Origin: Chitinophaga niabensis
GTDB lineage: Bacteria; Bacteroidota; Bacteroidia; Chitinophagales; Chitinophagaceae
Assembly: GCF_039545795.1 (NCBI RefSeq)
Contig: NZ_CP154260.1
Location: 439,001-503,000 of the forward strand
Reading direction: 5' to 3'
Length of the DNA stretch: 64,000 nt
The notes under the pieces were generated by a model that ran no database searches, had not been told where the DNA came from, and saw only the letters and a list, made by a program, of their open reading frames with translations. A program made the translations under genes and the position numbers. Shown piece after piece: positions 53,081 through 62,267 of this stretch; the first letter of the stretch is position 1, and each line of letters opens with the position of its first letter.

Positions 53081-53112
53081 AAAAGGCTCCGCATTAAGCG
53101 GGGCCTTTTTTC
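53081..53112 (+). terminator. accC terminator
   Basis: AAAAGGCTCCGC (53081-53092) with GCGGGGCCTTTT (53098-53109, one G-T pair), loop ATTAA, then more Ts. Confidence 0.9.
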
Positions 53113-53152
53113 TTGAACCTCAAAACCTTAAAAATATATACACTTGTGAAAA

Positions 53153-53788
53153 TTATAGTGCTGTTTTCTTCTTCCTGCTTTTCTCTCCCTTAGCCTCTTT
53201 CCTCAGTGCTTCATACTTTTCATACTGGGCATCGCCAAGAGATGTTTTTAACTTCGCGGACCTTTCAGCTTTCAGGGCTTTCGCTTGTTCCTTCTTTTGT
53301 TCCTGGGTAAGGTCTGTTTTATCCTTCAGCTCTTTTGCCTTAGCTGCATACTCCATGTTGATGGATTTCAGATCTGCACCCTGTTTTTCAGTCAGTCCCA
53401 GTTCTTTGATGGTAGCATCGCTGTGATCCTTCATGCGGCCGGCACCTTTTTTACCTTCTTTTCCTTTCCGTTTTTCCATCAGATCAGCCATTTTCTCTTT
53501 ATTGGCGGATTGATTCTTCTGCCATTGCTCAAACTGGCCGGCATCCAGCACAGATTTGATCTGCCCGGTGCGGTCTGCCTGCAGGCTTTCCAACTTCGCT
53601 TTTTTGTCTTCTTTGCTCAGTGCATCATTCTTGCGGATGTCCTGTGTGCTGGCGAGGAAAGATTTATTGATGTCTTTTAATTTCTGACTTTGTTGTTCAC
53701 TCAGCTTCAGGTCATTCGAAGGCTTGATTTGTGCATAGCCCAGGCTCACCGAACCTGCGAGAAATGCTAATAACAGTAATTTCTTCAT
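53153..53788 (-). CDS. Secreted Spy/CpxP-like helical protein
   Basis: 211 residues. Signal peptide (MKKLLLLAFLAGSVSLGYAQ) then an all-helical, Lys/Glu-rich protein. Two LxLTxxQ-like units repeat (LSEQQSQKLKDINKSF about 29-44 and LTEKQGADLKSINMEY about 131-146), each followed by a long charged helix, as in the LTXXQ motif of Spy/CpxP chaperones. Periplasmic. The C-terminal tail is basic (KSRKKKTAL). Function beyond a possible chaperone role is unknown. Confidence 0.85.
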   Translation of the reverse strand: MKKLLLLAFLAGSVSLGYAQIKPSNDLKLSEQQSQKLKDINKSFLASTQDIRKNDALSKEDKKAKLESLQADRTGQIKSVLDAGQFEQWQKNQSANKEKMADLMEKRKGKEGKKGAGRMKDHSDATIKELGLTEKQGADLKSINMEYAAKAKELKDKTDLTQEQKKEQAKALKAERSAKLKTSLGDAQYEKYEALRKEAKGEKSRKKKTAL

Positions 53789-53860
53789 AATAGATGACGA
53801 TTTAGAGAATAGACCATGGGAAAAGGCCCGGGTTTAATCTACCCAGCCATTTTAACAAAA

Positions 53861-53886
53861 CAAAAACCCCCGGTAAATACCGGGGG
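53861..53886 (-). terminator. glnN terminator
   Basis: On the minus strand CCCCCGGT-type arms (53867-53874 with 53879-53886) form a GC-rich stem followed by TTTTTGTTTTG. Confidence 0.88.
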
Positions 53887-53917
53887 CCATCATACACCAA
53901 AACAATCTTACGGTTTT

Positions 53918-56113
53918 TTATCGCAAGAAAAGCAGCTCTCTGTACTTGGGGAGTCCCCAGATCTTGTCATCTACCAAAAACTCCAGTTTGTCTGAGTGGT
54001 AGCGGATCACGTCAAAGTATTTCTCTTTGATTTTCTCACAGTAGTCAATTGCTTTCTGACGTTGGTCAGTCAGGTTGTTGGCTACTTTACGTGCTTCGAT
54101 CATCGCTTGTACACTCTCACTGATGACATTTATGTGTTCAGATATTTTCGTTGCAATCTGAAGTTGTGCTTTGTAAGCATCTTCCTTCAGGCCAATTTCC
54201 TTCAGGCCCTTGATGTTAGCAAGGAGCGAGTTCAGGTAATTGATAGCCGCAGGCAGGATCTGGTTTGTAGCCAGGTCTCCGATCACGCGGGCTTCGATCT
54301 GCACTTTCTTCACGTAATCTTCCAGGAGGATCTCGTGACGGGCATGCAGTTCTCTTTCATTGTAAACGCCGGTTTCAACATACAGCTTGGTAGCTTTAGG
54401 AGTAACCATTGCATCCAATGCTTTTGGTGTGGTTTTAACGTTAGCTAAGCCACGTTTTTCAGCTTCAGCTGCCCACTCATCGCTATAACCATCGCCTTCG
54501 AAGAGGATCCTCTCAGAATCAACAATGTATTTGCGGAGGGTTTGCATGATAGCGATCTCTTTCTTTTCACCTTTTTCGATCAGGCCATCTACCTCTACTT
54601 TAAAGTTAGCGAGTGTTTTAGCCATGATAGTGTTCAACACGGTCATTGCAGAAGCGCAGTTAGCGGAAGAACCTACAGCGCGGAACTCGAACTTGTTACC
54701 AGTGAAGGCGAACGGAGAAGTACGGTTACGGTCTGTGTTATCGAGCAGCAGCTCAGGGATATGACGGTGAAGGTCTAATTTCAGGATAGCTTCGTCCTGC
54801 TCATCAAACTTGTTGTTCACGCGGCTCTTAACTTCCTGCAGAACTTCTGCGAGGTATTTACCGGTGAATACAGAGATGATTGCGGGAGGCGCTTCGTTAG
54901 CACCTAAACGGAAGTCGTTGCTTGGTGATGCGATGGCAGCACGTAACAGATCATCATAATCATGTACGGCTTTAATAGTGTTCACAAAGAAAGTGAGGAA
55001 CATCAGGTTGGTCTTCGGTGTTTTACCGGGAGCCAGCAGGTTCACACCAGTATCTGTAGCAAGGCTCCAGTTGTTGTGTTTACCTGAACCGTTGATACCT
55101 GCAAATGGTTTCTCGTGCAGTAACACTCTCAGTTTGTGACGTTTAGCAACTTTGCTCATTACGTCCATCAGCAGGGAGTTGTGGTCAACTGCAATGTTCA
55201 CTTCTTCAAAGATAGGAGCACACTCAAACTGAGCAGGTGCAACTTCATTGTGACGGGTTCTTAAAGGAATACCCAGTTTGTAGGATTCCAGTTCGAAATC
55301 GCGCATGAAGCCATATACACGCTCAGGAATAGCGCCGAAATAATGATCTTCCAGTTGCTGTCCTTTAGCAGGAGCGTGGCCTACAACAGTGCGGCCAGTC
55401 AGCACCAGGTCAGGGCGGGCGTTAGCCAGACCTTCATCGATCATGAAATATTCCTGTTCCCAGCCAAGGGTAGCAGTTACTTTAGTTACGTTTTTGTCGA
55501 AGTAGTTGCACACGTCAACAGCAGCTTTATCCAGAGCAGACAATGCTTTCAGCAAAGGCGCTTTGTAATCCAGTGATTCACCGGTATAAGCTACGAAGAT
55601 AGTTGGGATGCAAAGTGTTTTACCTGCGCCCTGATCAATGATGAAAGCAGGGGAGGAAGGATCCCATGCAGTATAACCGCGTGCTTCGAATGTAGCACGG
55701 ATACCACCGTTAGGGAAGCTGGATGCGTCAGGCTCTTGTTGAACCAGTGCATCGCCATCGAAAGTTTCGATGCTGGAACCGTCTCCTTTGATAGTGAAGA
55801 AGGAGTCATGTTTTTCAGCAGTTGTACCTGTGAGGGGTTGGAACCAGTGGGTATAGTGGGTAACGCCCTTTTTCATTGCCCAGGATTTGAGACCTGAAGC
55901 AATCTGATCGGCCATCTTACGCTCGATCTTATTACCACCTTTAATTGAGTTCATCAGGCTCTTATAAGCCTCGTCACTCAGGTGTTCCCGCATTACTTTA
56001 CCAGTAAAAACATTTGTGCCGAACACGTCTGTGATCTTACCATTCAGTTCGGGACTTACTTTGAAATCTACGCCGGTCAGATTCTCCAGCGCTTGAAAGC
56101 GTAACGATTGCAT
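53918..56113 (-). CDS. glnN: Type III glutamine synthetase
   Basis: 731 residues, the size of GSIII and far longer than GSI (about 470). It makes glutamine from glutamate and ammonium. Visible are HYTHWFQPLTG, WEQEYFMIDE, the RTRHNEVAPAQFECAPIFEE region, HEKPFAGINGSGKHNNWSL (ATP/ammonium region) and FRAVGSSANCASAM. The C-terminal helical region (about 590-731) is specific to GSIII. GSIII forms dodecamers and is typical of Bacteroidota and cyanobacteria. Monocistronic, divergent from purL. Confidence 0.97.
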   Translation of the reverse strand: MQSLRFQALENLTGVDFKVSPELNGKITDVFGTNVFTGKVMREHLSDEAYKSLMNSIKGGNKIERKMADQIASGLKSWAMKKGVTHYTHWFQPLTGTTAEKHDSFFTIKGDGSSIETFDGDALVQQEPDASSFPNGGIRATFEARGYTAWDPSSPAFIIDQGAGKTLCIPTIFVAYTGESLDYKAPLLKALSALDKAAVDVCNYFDKNVTKVTATLGWEQEYFMIDEGLANARPDLVLTGRTVVGHAPAKGQQLEDHYFGAIPERVYGFMRDFELESYKLGIPLRTRHNEVAPAQFECAPIFEEVNIAVDHNSLLMDVMSKVAKRHKLRVLLHEKPFAGINGSGKHNNWSLATDTGVNLLAPGKTPKTNLMFLTFFVNTIKAVHDYDDLLRAAIASPSNDFRLGANEAPPAIISVFTGKYLAEVLQEVKSRVNNKFDEQDEAILKLDLHRHIPELLLDNTDRNRTSPFAFTGNKFEFRAVGSSANCASAMTVLNTIMAKTLANFKVEVDGLIEKGEKKEIAIMQTLRKYIVDSERILFEGDGYSDEWAAEAEKRGLANVKTTPKALDAMVTPKATKLYVETGVYNERELHARHEILLEDYVKKVQIEARVIGDLATNQILPAAINYLNSLLANIKGLKEIGLKEDAYKAQLQIATKISEHINVISESVQAMIEARKVANNLTDQRQKAIDYCEKIKEKYFDVIRYHSDKLEFLVDDKIWGLPKYRELLFLR

Positions 56114-56315
56114 GATGTCAGAATTATTTTACCACAAAAGAACGGCAGAATCGTCGAAATTACAAGTTGTTTCTGCTCTATCGAACAAAAAATTGCATTT
56201 GTCCCTAAAAAAGCATATATTTTTAAAATTTGAACAAATATTTGAAGGTCGGGTATCCTAAAACTGATACATTAAAAATAATGTTATGTGTATATAGGTA
56301 TATCAATACTCCTTC

Positions 56316-56346
56316 TTGTCAATTGCAGGAAAACTATGTAGTTTTG
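56316..56346 (+). promoter_or_regulatory. purL promoter
   Basis: TTG (56316-56318), 20 bases, TAGTTTTG (56339-56346): a good match to the Bacteroidota pattern. The chosen purL ATG (56376) is 29 bases downstream, and the in-frame start at 56316 overlaps the promoter. Confidence 0.72.
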
Positions 56347-56375
56347 CATCTTCTTTTCTAAATCTACATCAATTC

Positions 56376-58595
56376 ATGCAAACCACAGTAGAAACTGCCG
56401 AGCAGTTAGGACTCACCGCTGACGAATTTGAACGTATTAAATCCATCCTGGGCCGCACACCGAATTTTACAGAACTCAGCATGTACTCCGTAATGTGGAG
56501 TGAACACTGTAGCTATAAAAATTCTATTGTATGGCTGAAAAGCCTCCCCAGGGAAGGTGGCCGCCTGCTGGTAAAAGCCGGTGAAGAAAATGCCGGCCTG
56601 GTAGACATTGGAGATGGCTGGGCTTGCGTATTTAAAATAGAATCCCATAACCACCCCTCTGCACTGGAACCATTCCAGGGAGCTGCAACCGGGGTAGGTG
56701 GTATCCACCGCGATATATTTACCATGGGCGCCCGCCCGATCGCTGCGTTGAACTCGCTGCGTTTTGGTAATATCAATGATAAGAAAACACAACATTTACT
56801 GAAAGGTGTGGTAGACGGCATTGGCCATTATGGCAACTGCTTTGGCGTACCTACAGTAGGTGGCGAAGTATATTTTGAAGACTGCTACGGTACCAACCCC
56901 CTCGTGAATGCCATGAGCGTGGGTGTACTGAAAGTAGGTACCATGGTATCCGCCACTTCTCACGGAGCGGGTAACCCTGTATTTATTGTAGGTTCCGCTA
57001 CCGGTAAAGATGGTATCGGCGGTGCTTCCTTTGCTTCCGCAGATATCACGGAAGAAAGTGCCAAAGACCTTCCTGCCGTACAGGTTGGAGACCCCTTCCA
57101 GGAAAAGAAACTGCTGGAAGCCTGCCTGGAAGTAGTGAAAACCAATGCATTGGTAGGTATGCAGGATATGGGCGCAGCCGGTATCACCTGCTCTACTGCA
57201 GAAATGAGCGCAAAAGGCGAACATGGTATGATCATCCACCTGGATAAAGTACCTACCCGCCAGGAAAATATGAAAGGATGGGAAATGCTGCTTTCTGAAA
57301 GCCAGGAGCGCATGCTCATTGTTGTACATAAAGGCCGTGAAAAAGAAGTACTGGACATCTTCGATAAATGGGACCTCCACTGCGTACAGATCGGTGAAGT
57401 AACCAAGGACCCTATGCTGCGTTTCTATATGAATGGTGTACTGGAAGCAGAAGTACCTGCAGAAAGTATGGTACTGGGTGGCGGTGCTCCCCAATACCAC
57501 CGCGCTTATGTAGAGCCTAAGTATTTTGAAAAGATCAAAGCTTTTGATATCCAGAACATCCCGGATATCACCAACGCAAAAATAATAGCTGAAAAGATCA
57601 GCCAGTTACCTAACATCGCATCCAAACGTTGGGTATATACGCAATATGACAGCATGGTAGGTACGGCCAATGCCAGCACCAATGCCCCCAGTGATGCTTC
57701 TATTGTACTCGTAAAAGGTACACCTAAAGCACTGGCGGTAACTACTGACTGTAACAGCCGCTATGTATATGCAGATCCGCACAAAGGTGGTCAGATTGCA
57801 GTGGCAGAAGCTGCCCGTAACATTGTTTGCAGTGGCGGTGAACCTGTAGCCATCACCAACTGTCTCAACTTTGGTAATCCTTACGATCCGGAAGTATACT
57901 ATCAGTTCGTACACGCACTGAAAGGAATGGGTGAAGCCTGCCGTAAGTTCAATACCCCTGTTACAGGTGGTAACGTGAGCTTCTACAACCAGTCTCCCGA
58001 TGGCCCTGTTTACCCGACCCCTACTATAGGTATGCTGGGTGTACTGGATTCCATGGAGCAACGGATGACGCTGGATTTCAAAGAAGCCGGCGACCTGGTT
58101 TACCTGGTAGGCCGCAGCTATAATGATATCAGCAGCTCTGAATACCTGCACAAGCTGATAGGTGTTGAACATAGCCCTGCTCCGCATTTTAACCTGGAAG
58201 AAGAATTTAAACTGCAACAGGCCATCACTAAACTGATCGGGGCGGGATTGATCCAATCTGCCCACGATGTAAGTGAAGGCGGCCTCTTTACCACATTGCT
58301 GGAAAGCGGTATGGCAAGAGGGCTGGGCTTTGATGTGGTGACCAATAAAAAATACCGTAAAGATGCTTACCTCTTTGGTGAATCACAAAGCCGTGTGGTA
58401 GTGAGTGTGAGCCCTGCGGATAAAGAGAAGTTTGAAGCCCTGCTGCATGGCCTGGTAGATGCTTCTGATCAATCCGTTCGTTATGAGAAGATAGGTACGG
58501 TGAAAGGAGAAGGGATTGTAGTAGACGGAGAAGATTGGGGCAAGGTAGCTGATTGGAAAGTGAAGTACGATGTAGCCTTGGAAAATCACCTGTAA
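56376..58595 (+). CDS. purL: Phosphoribosylformylglycinamidine synthase subunit PurL (small type)
   Basis: About 739 residues from [20 protein letters not shown]. It converts FGAR to FGAM in purine synthesis. Small-type PurL lacks the amidotransferase domain and works with PurS and PurQ, which are not in the window. Visible: [40 protein letters not shown]-type loops, [20 protein letters not shown], and [20 protein letters not shown] in the second half. Terminator follows. Confidence 0.97.
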   Translation: MQTTVETAEQLGLTADEFERIKSILGRTPNFTELSMYSVMWSEHCSYKNSIVWLKSLPREGGRLLVKAGEENAGLVDIGDGWACVFKIESHNHPSALEPFQGAATGVGGIHRDIFTMGARPIAALNSLRFGNINDKKTQHLLKGVVDGIGHYGNCFGVPTVGGEVYFEDCYGTNPLVNAMSVGVLKVGTMVSATSHGAGNPVFIVGSATGKDGIGGASFASADITEESAKDLPAVQVGDPFQEKKLLEACLEVVKTNALVGMQDMGAAGITCSTAEMSAKGEHGMIIHLDKVPTRQENMKGWEMLLSESQERMLIVVHKGREKEVLDIFDKWDLHCVQIGEVTKDPMLRFYMNGVLEAEVPAESMVLGGGAPQYHRAYVEPKYFEKIKAFDIQNIPDITNAKIIAEKISQLPNIASKRWVYTQYDSMVGTANASTNAPSDASIVLVKGTPKALAVTTDCNSRYVYADPHKGGQIAVAEAARNIVCSGGEPVAITNCLNFGNPYDPEVYYQFVHALKGMGEACRKFNTPVTGGNVSFYNQSPDGPVYPTPTIGMLGVLDSMEQRMTLDFKEAGDLVYLVGRSYNDISSSEYLHKLIGVEHSPAPHFNLEEEFKLQQAITKLIGAGLIQSAHDVSEGGLFTTLLESGMARGLGFDVVTNKKYRKDAYLFGESQSRVVVSVSPADKEKFEALLHGLVDASDQSVRYEKIGTVKGEGIVVDGEDWGKVADWKVKYDVALENHL

Positions 58596-58610
58596 GAAAT
58601 AAAAAAAGGA

Positions 58611-58640
58611 AAAGCTGGTTCGTTAACGGACCAGCTTTTT
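58611..58640 (+). terminator. purL terminator
   Basis: AAAGCTGG (58611-58618) with CCAGCTTT (58631-58638), extended inward to a TTAA loop; five to six Ts follow. Confidence 0.9.
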
Positions 58641-58728
58641 TATGTCCGTTTGCACGCAAAAACAAAGCTCGTTAACAAAATAAACCGGAAGTTTAACAGC
58701 GCGTTAACAAAATACCACGTTAGTGTTA

Positions 58729-58758
58729 TTGATATACCGTAGAAGTACGTTATTTTTG
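58729..58758 (+). promoter_or_regulatory. Promoter of candidate ncRNA
   Basis: TTG (58729-58731), 19 bases, TATTTTTG (58751-58758): a close match to the -33/-7 pattern with ideal spacing. Confidence 0.6.
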
Positions 58759-58762
58759 GTTA

Positions 58763-59018
58763 AACGCTGGATAGCAGCTAGTTTTGTTCGAGAAAAGCGC
58801 ATAGAGCCGTGCTTTCAAAAAATCCCCTTAAGACATTAAAGTTCTAAAATTATCATAAAATATATTTATGGGTTACTTCATAGTTATCCATATTCTATGA
58901 TGACCAAACTTTTTTTATTACCATGTCCTCATGAACGATCGATTCTTATGATCATGTATTACACCTAGTGAAAGAACGATTTGTTTGCCAGGGCTGACTA
59001 ACCATCAGCCCTCTTTTT
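58763..59018 (+). ncRNA. Candidate small RNA or sORF transcript
   Basis: About 255 bases from the predicted start after the promoter to the terminator at 58990-59018 (AGGGCTGA/TCAGCCCT, seven Ts). It does not match 6S, SRP, RNase P or tmRNA by eye. It contains a 23-codon ORF at 58897-58968 (MMTKLFLLPCPHERSILMIM...) without a clear ribosome-binding site, so either a regulatory RNA or a small-protein mRNA is possible. Confidence 0.4.
58990..59018 (+). terminator. Terminator of the candidate ncRNA
   Basis: AGGGCTGA pairs with TCAGCCCT around CTAACCA, followed by CTTTTTTT. Confidence 0.85.
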
Positions 59019-59040
59019 TTGCCCTTTTGTTAATAGTTTG

Positions 59041-59072
59041 AAATAGAAAAGGGCATCCTTGCGAATGCCCTT
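59041..59072 (-). terminator. Terminator of the alpha-oxoamine synthase gene
   Basis: On the minus strand AAGGGCAT pairs with ATGCCCTT (59049-59056, 59065-59072), followed by a T-rich tract. Confidence 0.8.
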
Positions 59073-59094
59073 AACATATCAGTAAAATACGTAC

Positions 59095-60333
59095 TTATAC
59101 CATTGGAATTTCTGCTACTGCATACACCTTCTGGTCCAGCTTAGCCTTTGTTTCAGTGAAAGCCTTCAGCGTTAGTTCAATATCTTCATCAGAGTGTGCC
59201 GCAGTGGGGATCAGGCGGTAAATGATCTGGCCTTTCGGGATCACCGGGTACACTACAATAGAACAGAAAATGTTATAATTCTCACGCAGGTCCAGGCACA
59301 TAGCGGTTGCCTCAGGAATATCTCCCTGCAGGTAGATAGGCGTTACAGGAGAATTGGTTTTTCCGATATTGAAACCTCTTTCACGCAGGCCCTGTTGCAG
59401 TTTATTTACATTGCTCCACAGTTTATCTTTCAGTTCCGGTTGCTGACGCATCATTTGAACGCGTTTCAGGTGCCCGATCACGAGTGGTAAAGGAATGGAT
59501 TTAGCAAAGATCTGCGAGCGGCTGTTGTAACGGATGTAGTTGATGATCGCTTTGTCGCCGCTCATAAAAGCACCGATAGAAGCACCAGACTTGGCGAAAG
59601 TGTTGAACAGCAGGTCTATCTGATCCTGTACATTCTGTTCTTCACCAGTACCTGCACCGGTTTTACCCATTGTACCAAAACCATGGGCATCGTCCACCAT
59701 TAAACGGAATTCATACGTTTCTTTCAAAGCAACGATCTCTTTCAGTTTACCCTGGTCGCCGGCCATACCGAACACACCTTCCGTGATCACGAGGATACCA
59801 CCACCGGTGGTTTTGCACATTTCCACCGCACGTTTCAGTTGTTTTTCGCAATCTTCAATGTCATTGTGTTTGAATACATAACGATGTCCCTGGTGTAAAC
59901 GCAGACCATCCACAATGGAAGCGTGGCATTCTGCATCATACACAATCACATCACGGCGGTTACAGATGGCATCGATAGCGCTCATGATACCCTGGTAGCC
60001 ATAGTTGAGCAGGGTAGTATCTTCTTTACCCATGTAATCGCTCAGTTCTTTCTCCAGTTGCTCATGATAATTAGTGTTTCCACTCATCATCCGCGCACCC
60101 ATGGGGGCCGCCAATCCAAAATCAGCTGCAGCTTTTGCGTCAGTGGCACGAACTTCCGGGTGGTTAGCCAATCCCAGGTAGTTGTTCAGGCTCCATACAA
60201 TCTTTTCCTTGCCCCGGAATTTCATGCGGGGTCCTATTTCGCCTTCCAGTTTGGGAAAAGCAAAATAACCGTGGGCTCTCTCAGAGTGCTCTCCGATAGG
60301 CCCCATGTGCTTCAGTTTCTCGAATATATCCAT
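59095..60333 (-). CDS. Alpha-oxoamine synthase (serine palmitoyltransferase/KBL/AONS type)
   Basis: 412 residues. PLP fold-type I. SLNNYLGLANHPEVR and GARMMSGNTNYHEQLEKELS are family hallmarks, and the His stacking on PLP lies in YDAECHASIVDGLRL. DDAHGFGTMGKTGAGTGE binds the cofactor, and the Lys is in LLFNTFAKSGASIGAFMSG. The family condenses an amino acid with an acyl-CoA. In sphingolipid-making Bacteroidota the close relative is serine palmitoyltransferase; 2-amino-3-ketobutyrate ligase is the alternative. No biotin genes are adjacent, which argues against AONS. Monocistronic. Confidence 0.9.
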   Translation of the reverse strand: MDIFEKLKHMGPIGEHSERAHGYFAFPKLEGEIGPRMKFRGKEKIVWSLNNYLGLANHPEVRATDAKAAADFGLAAPMGARMMSGNTNYHEQLEKELSDYMGKEDTTLLNYGYQGIMSAIDAICNRRDVIVYDAECHASIVDGLRLHQGHRYVFKHNDIEDCEKQLKRAVEMCKTTGGGILVITEGVFGMAGDQGKLKEIVALKETYEFRLMVDDAHGFGTMGKTGAGTGEEQNVQDQIDLLFNTFAKSGASIGAFMSGDKAIINYIRYNSRSQIFAKSIPLPLVIGHLKRVQMMRQQPELKDKLWSNVNKLQQGLRERGFNIGKTNSPVTPIYLQGDIPEATAMCLDLRENYNIFCSIVVYPVIPKGQIIYRLIPTAAHSDEDIELTLKAFTETKAKLDQKVYAVAEIPMV

Positions 60334-60366
60334 GACGATTATTAAAAAGTGTTTAAAATTTGCCTA

Positions 60367-60374
60367 CAAAGGTA
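60367..60374 (-). promoter_or_regulatory. -7 box of the alpha-oxoamine synthase gene
   Basis: TACCTTTG on the minus strand fits TAnnTTTG, 33 bases before the ATG. Confidence 0.5.
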
Positions 60375-60403
60375 TTAAAATTATATTTTTTGTAAACTTA
60401 GGT

Positions 60404-60411
60404 TACTTTTG
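60404..60411 (+). promoter_or_regulatory. -7 box of the phosphatase gene
   Basis: TACTTTTG fits TAnnTTTG, 58 bases before the chosen ATG at 60470. Confidence 0.45.
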
Positions 60412-60469
60412 CCAATCAATTTTTTCCACGTCTGAACGGAGAGTAAATTAGCAACAATCAATGATTTAT

Positions 60470-62146
60470 ATGAGCCGTAAATTTTTTTTAACTGTCGCAT
60501 TACTATTGACGGCATCCGTGACATTTGGCCAAAAAGCCACATCGCCTACGCACGGATTCCCGCCGAACTATGGCAAAAAAACAGCCAAAGAAGTGGCCCG
60601 CCCTAAATTAGTGGTGGGTATGGTAGTAGACCAGATGCGCTGGGACTTCCTGTACCGTTATTATGACCGTTATTCCAATGATGGGTTCAAACGTTTGTTG
60701 AATGAGGGTTTCTCCTGTGAAAACACCCTTATTCCCTACACACCAACCATCACTGCATGTGGCCATACCTGTGCTTATACCGGATCTGTACCTGCCATTC
60801 ATGGCATTATCGGAAATAACTGGAACGACAGGACTTCCAACACCAGTATGTACTGCACGGAAGATACGACAGTTAACGCAATCGGCGGCAGTAATGCAGC
60901 CGGAAGAATGAGCCCGAAGAACATGCTCACCAATACCATTACAGATGAACTCCGCCTGGCGCAGAACTTCCGTAATAAAACAATAGGTATCGCTATTAAG
61001 GACCGCGGAGCTATATTACCCGCAGGGCACAGTGCAAACGCAGCCTATTGGTATGATGGCGTTACCGGTAATTTTATGACCAGCTCTTATTACATGAACG
61101 CACTGCCTGCCTGGGTAGATGCCTTCAATAATGAGAAACTGCCTGCAAAATACCTGGCACAACCCTGGAACACTTTGTACCCGGTAGATACTTACGTACA
61201 AAGTACGGCTGACGAAAAGCCTTATGAAGCCCGTTTCAAAGGTCAGAACAATACTTCTTTCCCGCACGCACTGGCAGGCCAGATGGGTAACAGCTTTGGC
61301 ATATTATCTTCCACACCGTTTGGTAACACTTTCACACTGGAGTTTGCCAAGAAAGCACTTGACAACGAAAAGCTGGGCCATGGCAACACCACGGATTTCC
61401 TGGCAGTGAGCCTTTCTTCTCCTGACTACGTTGGTCACCAGCACGGACCAAACTCGGTGGAAACAGAAGATACTTACCTGCGTTTGGATAAAGACCTCGC
61501 AGAGTTCTTCAAATACCTGGATAAGAAAGTAGGAAAAGGCCAATGGCTGTTTTTTATCACGGCAGACCACGGTGTGGCACATGTACCCGGTTTCCTGGAA
61601 GAGAATAAACTGCCTAATGGTTTGTGGGACGATGCTACGATGTTAAAAGCAATGAATACCGCCATAGACATTGAATTCGGATATAAAAAAGCGGTTATTG
61701 CCACTTACAACTACCAGTTCACGCTGGATAATGAAGGGTTAACCAAAGCTGGTAAACTGGAAGCAGTAAAGAGCTGGATCCTGGCAAATGCTATTAAGTA
61801 TCCCGGTGTTTCCAATGCTTTCGACCTGCATAAACTCGGTACCACCGCTTTGCCTGAGCCACTGAAAACTATGGTGGTGAATGGTTACAATGTACAAAGA
61901 AGTGGAGACATCATGATCACACTGCTCCCCGGCTGGCTGGATGGTATCAAAACCGGAACCACCCACGGTCTATGGAACCCTTACGATGCACATATTCCAT
62001 TAGTATTTATGGGATGGGGTATTCGTAACGGTAAAACCAACAGAACAACTGCGATGACAGATATTGCGCCAACCCTGGCAGCACTCCTGCGCATCCAGAT
62101 GCCAAATGGTAATGTAGGAAAAGTGATAGAAGAAGTAACACAATAG
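60470..62146 (+). CDS. PafA-like alkaline phosphatase
   Basis: About 558 residues from MSRKFFLTVALLLTASVTFG, a clean signal peptide; an ATG at 60461 lies three codons upstream. Alkaline-phosphatase superfamily: MVVDQMRWDFLYRY (metal Asp), nucleophile Thr in TPTITACGHTCAYTGS, and Asn in GIIGNNWNDR. The IKDRGAILPAGHSANAAYW stretch supplies the Lys/Arg pair characteristic of the monoesterase PafA of Elizabethkingia. Later metal ligands are in SSPDYVGHQHGPNSVE, TADHGVAHVPG and TTHGLWNPYDAHIP. It releases phosphate from organic phosphomonoesters in the periplasm. Terminator follows. Confidence 0.93.
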   Translation: MSRKFFLTVALLLTASVTFGQKATSPTHGFPPNYGKKTAKEVARPKLVVGMVVDQMRWDFLYRYYDRYSNDGFKRLLNEGFSCENTLIPYTPTITACGHTCAYTGSVPAIHGIIGNNWNDRTSNTSMYCTEDTTVNAIGGSNAAGRMSPKNMLTNTITDELRLAQNFRNKTIGIAIKDRGAILPAGHSANAAYWYDGVTGNFMTSSYYMNALPAWVDAFNNEKLPAKYLAQPWNTLYPVDTYVQSTADEKPYEARFKGQNNTSFPHALAGQMGNSFGILSSTPFGNTFTLEFAKKALDNEKLGHGNTTDFLAVSLSSPDYVGHQHGPNSVETEDTYLRLDKDLAEFFKYLDKKVGKGQWLFFITADHGVAHVPGFLEENKLPNGLWDDATMLKAMNTAIDIEFGYKKAVIATYNYQFTLDNEGLTKAGKLEAVKSWILANAIKYPGVSNAFDLHKLGTTALPEPLKTMVVNGYNVQRSGDIMITLLPGWLDGIKTGTTHGLWNPYDAHIPLVFMGWGIRNGKTNRTTAMTDIAPTLAALLRIQMPNGNVGKVIEEVTQ

Positions 62147-62169
62147 GTGTATAAAATAACAGGAAAGAG

Positions 62170-62209
62170 AGCCTCTGTTGGAACGTAAATTCCCACAGAG
62201 GCTTTTAAT
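62170..62209 (+). terminator. Phosphatase gene terminator
   Basis: AGCCTCTGT (62170-62178) with ACAGAGGCT (62195-62203), then TTTAATT. Confidence 0.75.
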
Positions 62210-62255
62210 TTACAATATGTTATACATGCACTTTAATCGTTAAAAATAATTCCCT

Positions 62256-62263
62256 TACATTTG
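62256..62263 (+). promoter_or_regulatory. -7 box of the enoyl-CoA hydratase gene
   Basis: TACATTTG fits TAnnTTTG and ends only 4 bases before the ATG at 62268, so the transcript would start at or next to the start codon. Confidence 0.45.
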
Positions 62264-62267
62264 GATC

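Larger units (their letters stand above)
58596..59094. other. 499-base gap between purL and the oxoamine synthase gene
   Basis: Holds the purL terminator (58611-58640), a consensus promoter (58729-58758), a candidate transcript ending in its own terminator (58990-59018) and the terminator of the minus-strand gene (59041-59072). No ORF longer than 24 codons with support. Confidence 0.65.

Noticed and set aside
56316..56375. N-terminal extension of PurL
   Set aside because: It begins on the -33 element; the ATG at 56376 gives the usual PurL start.
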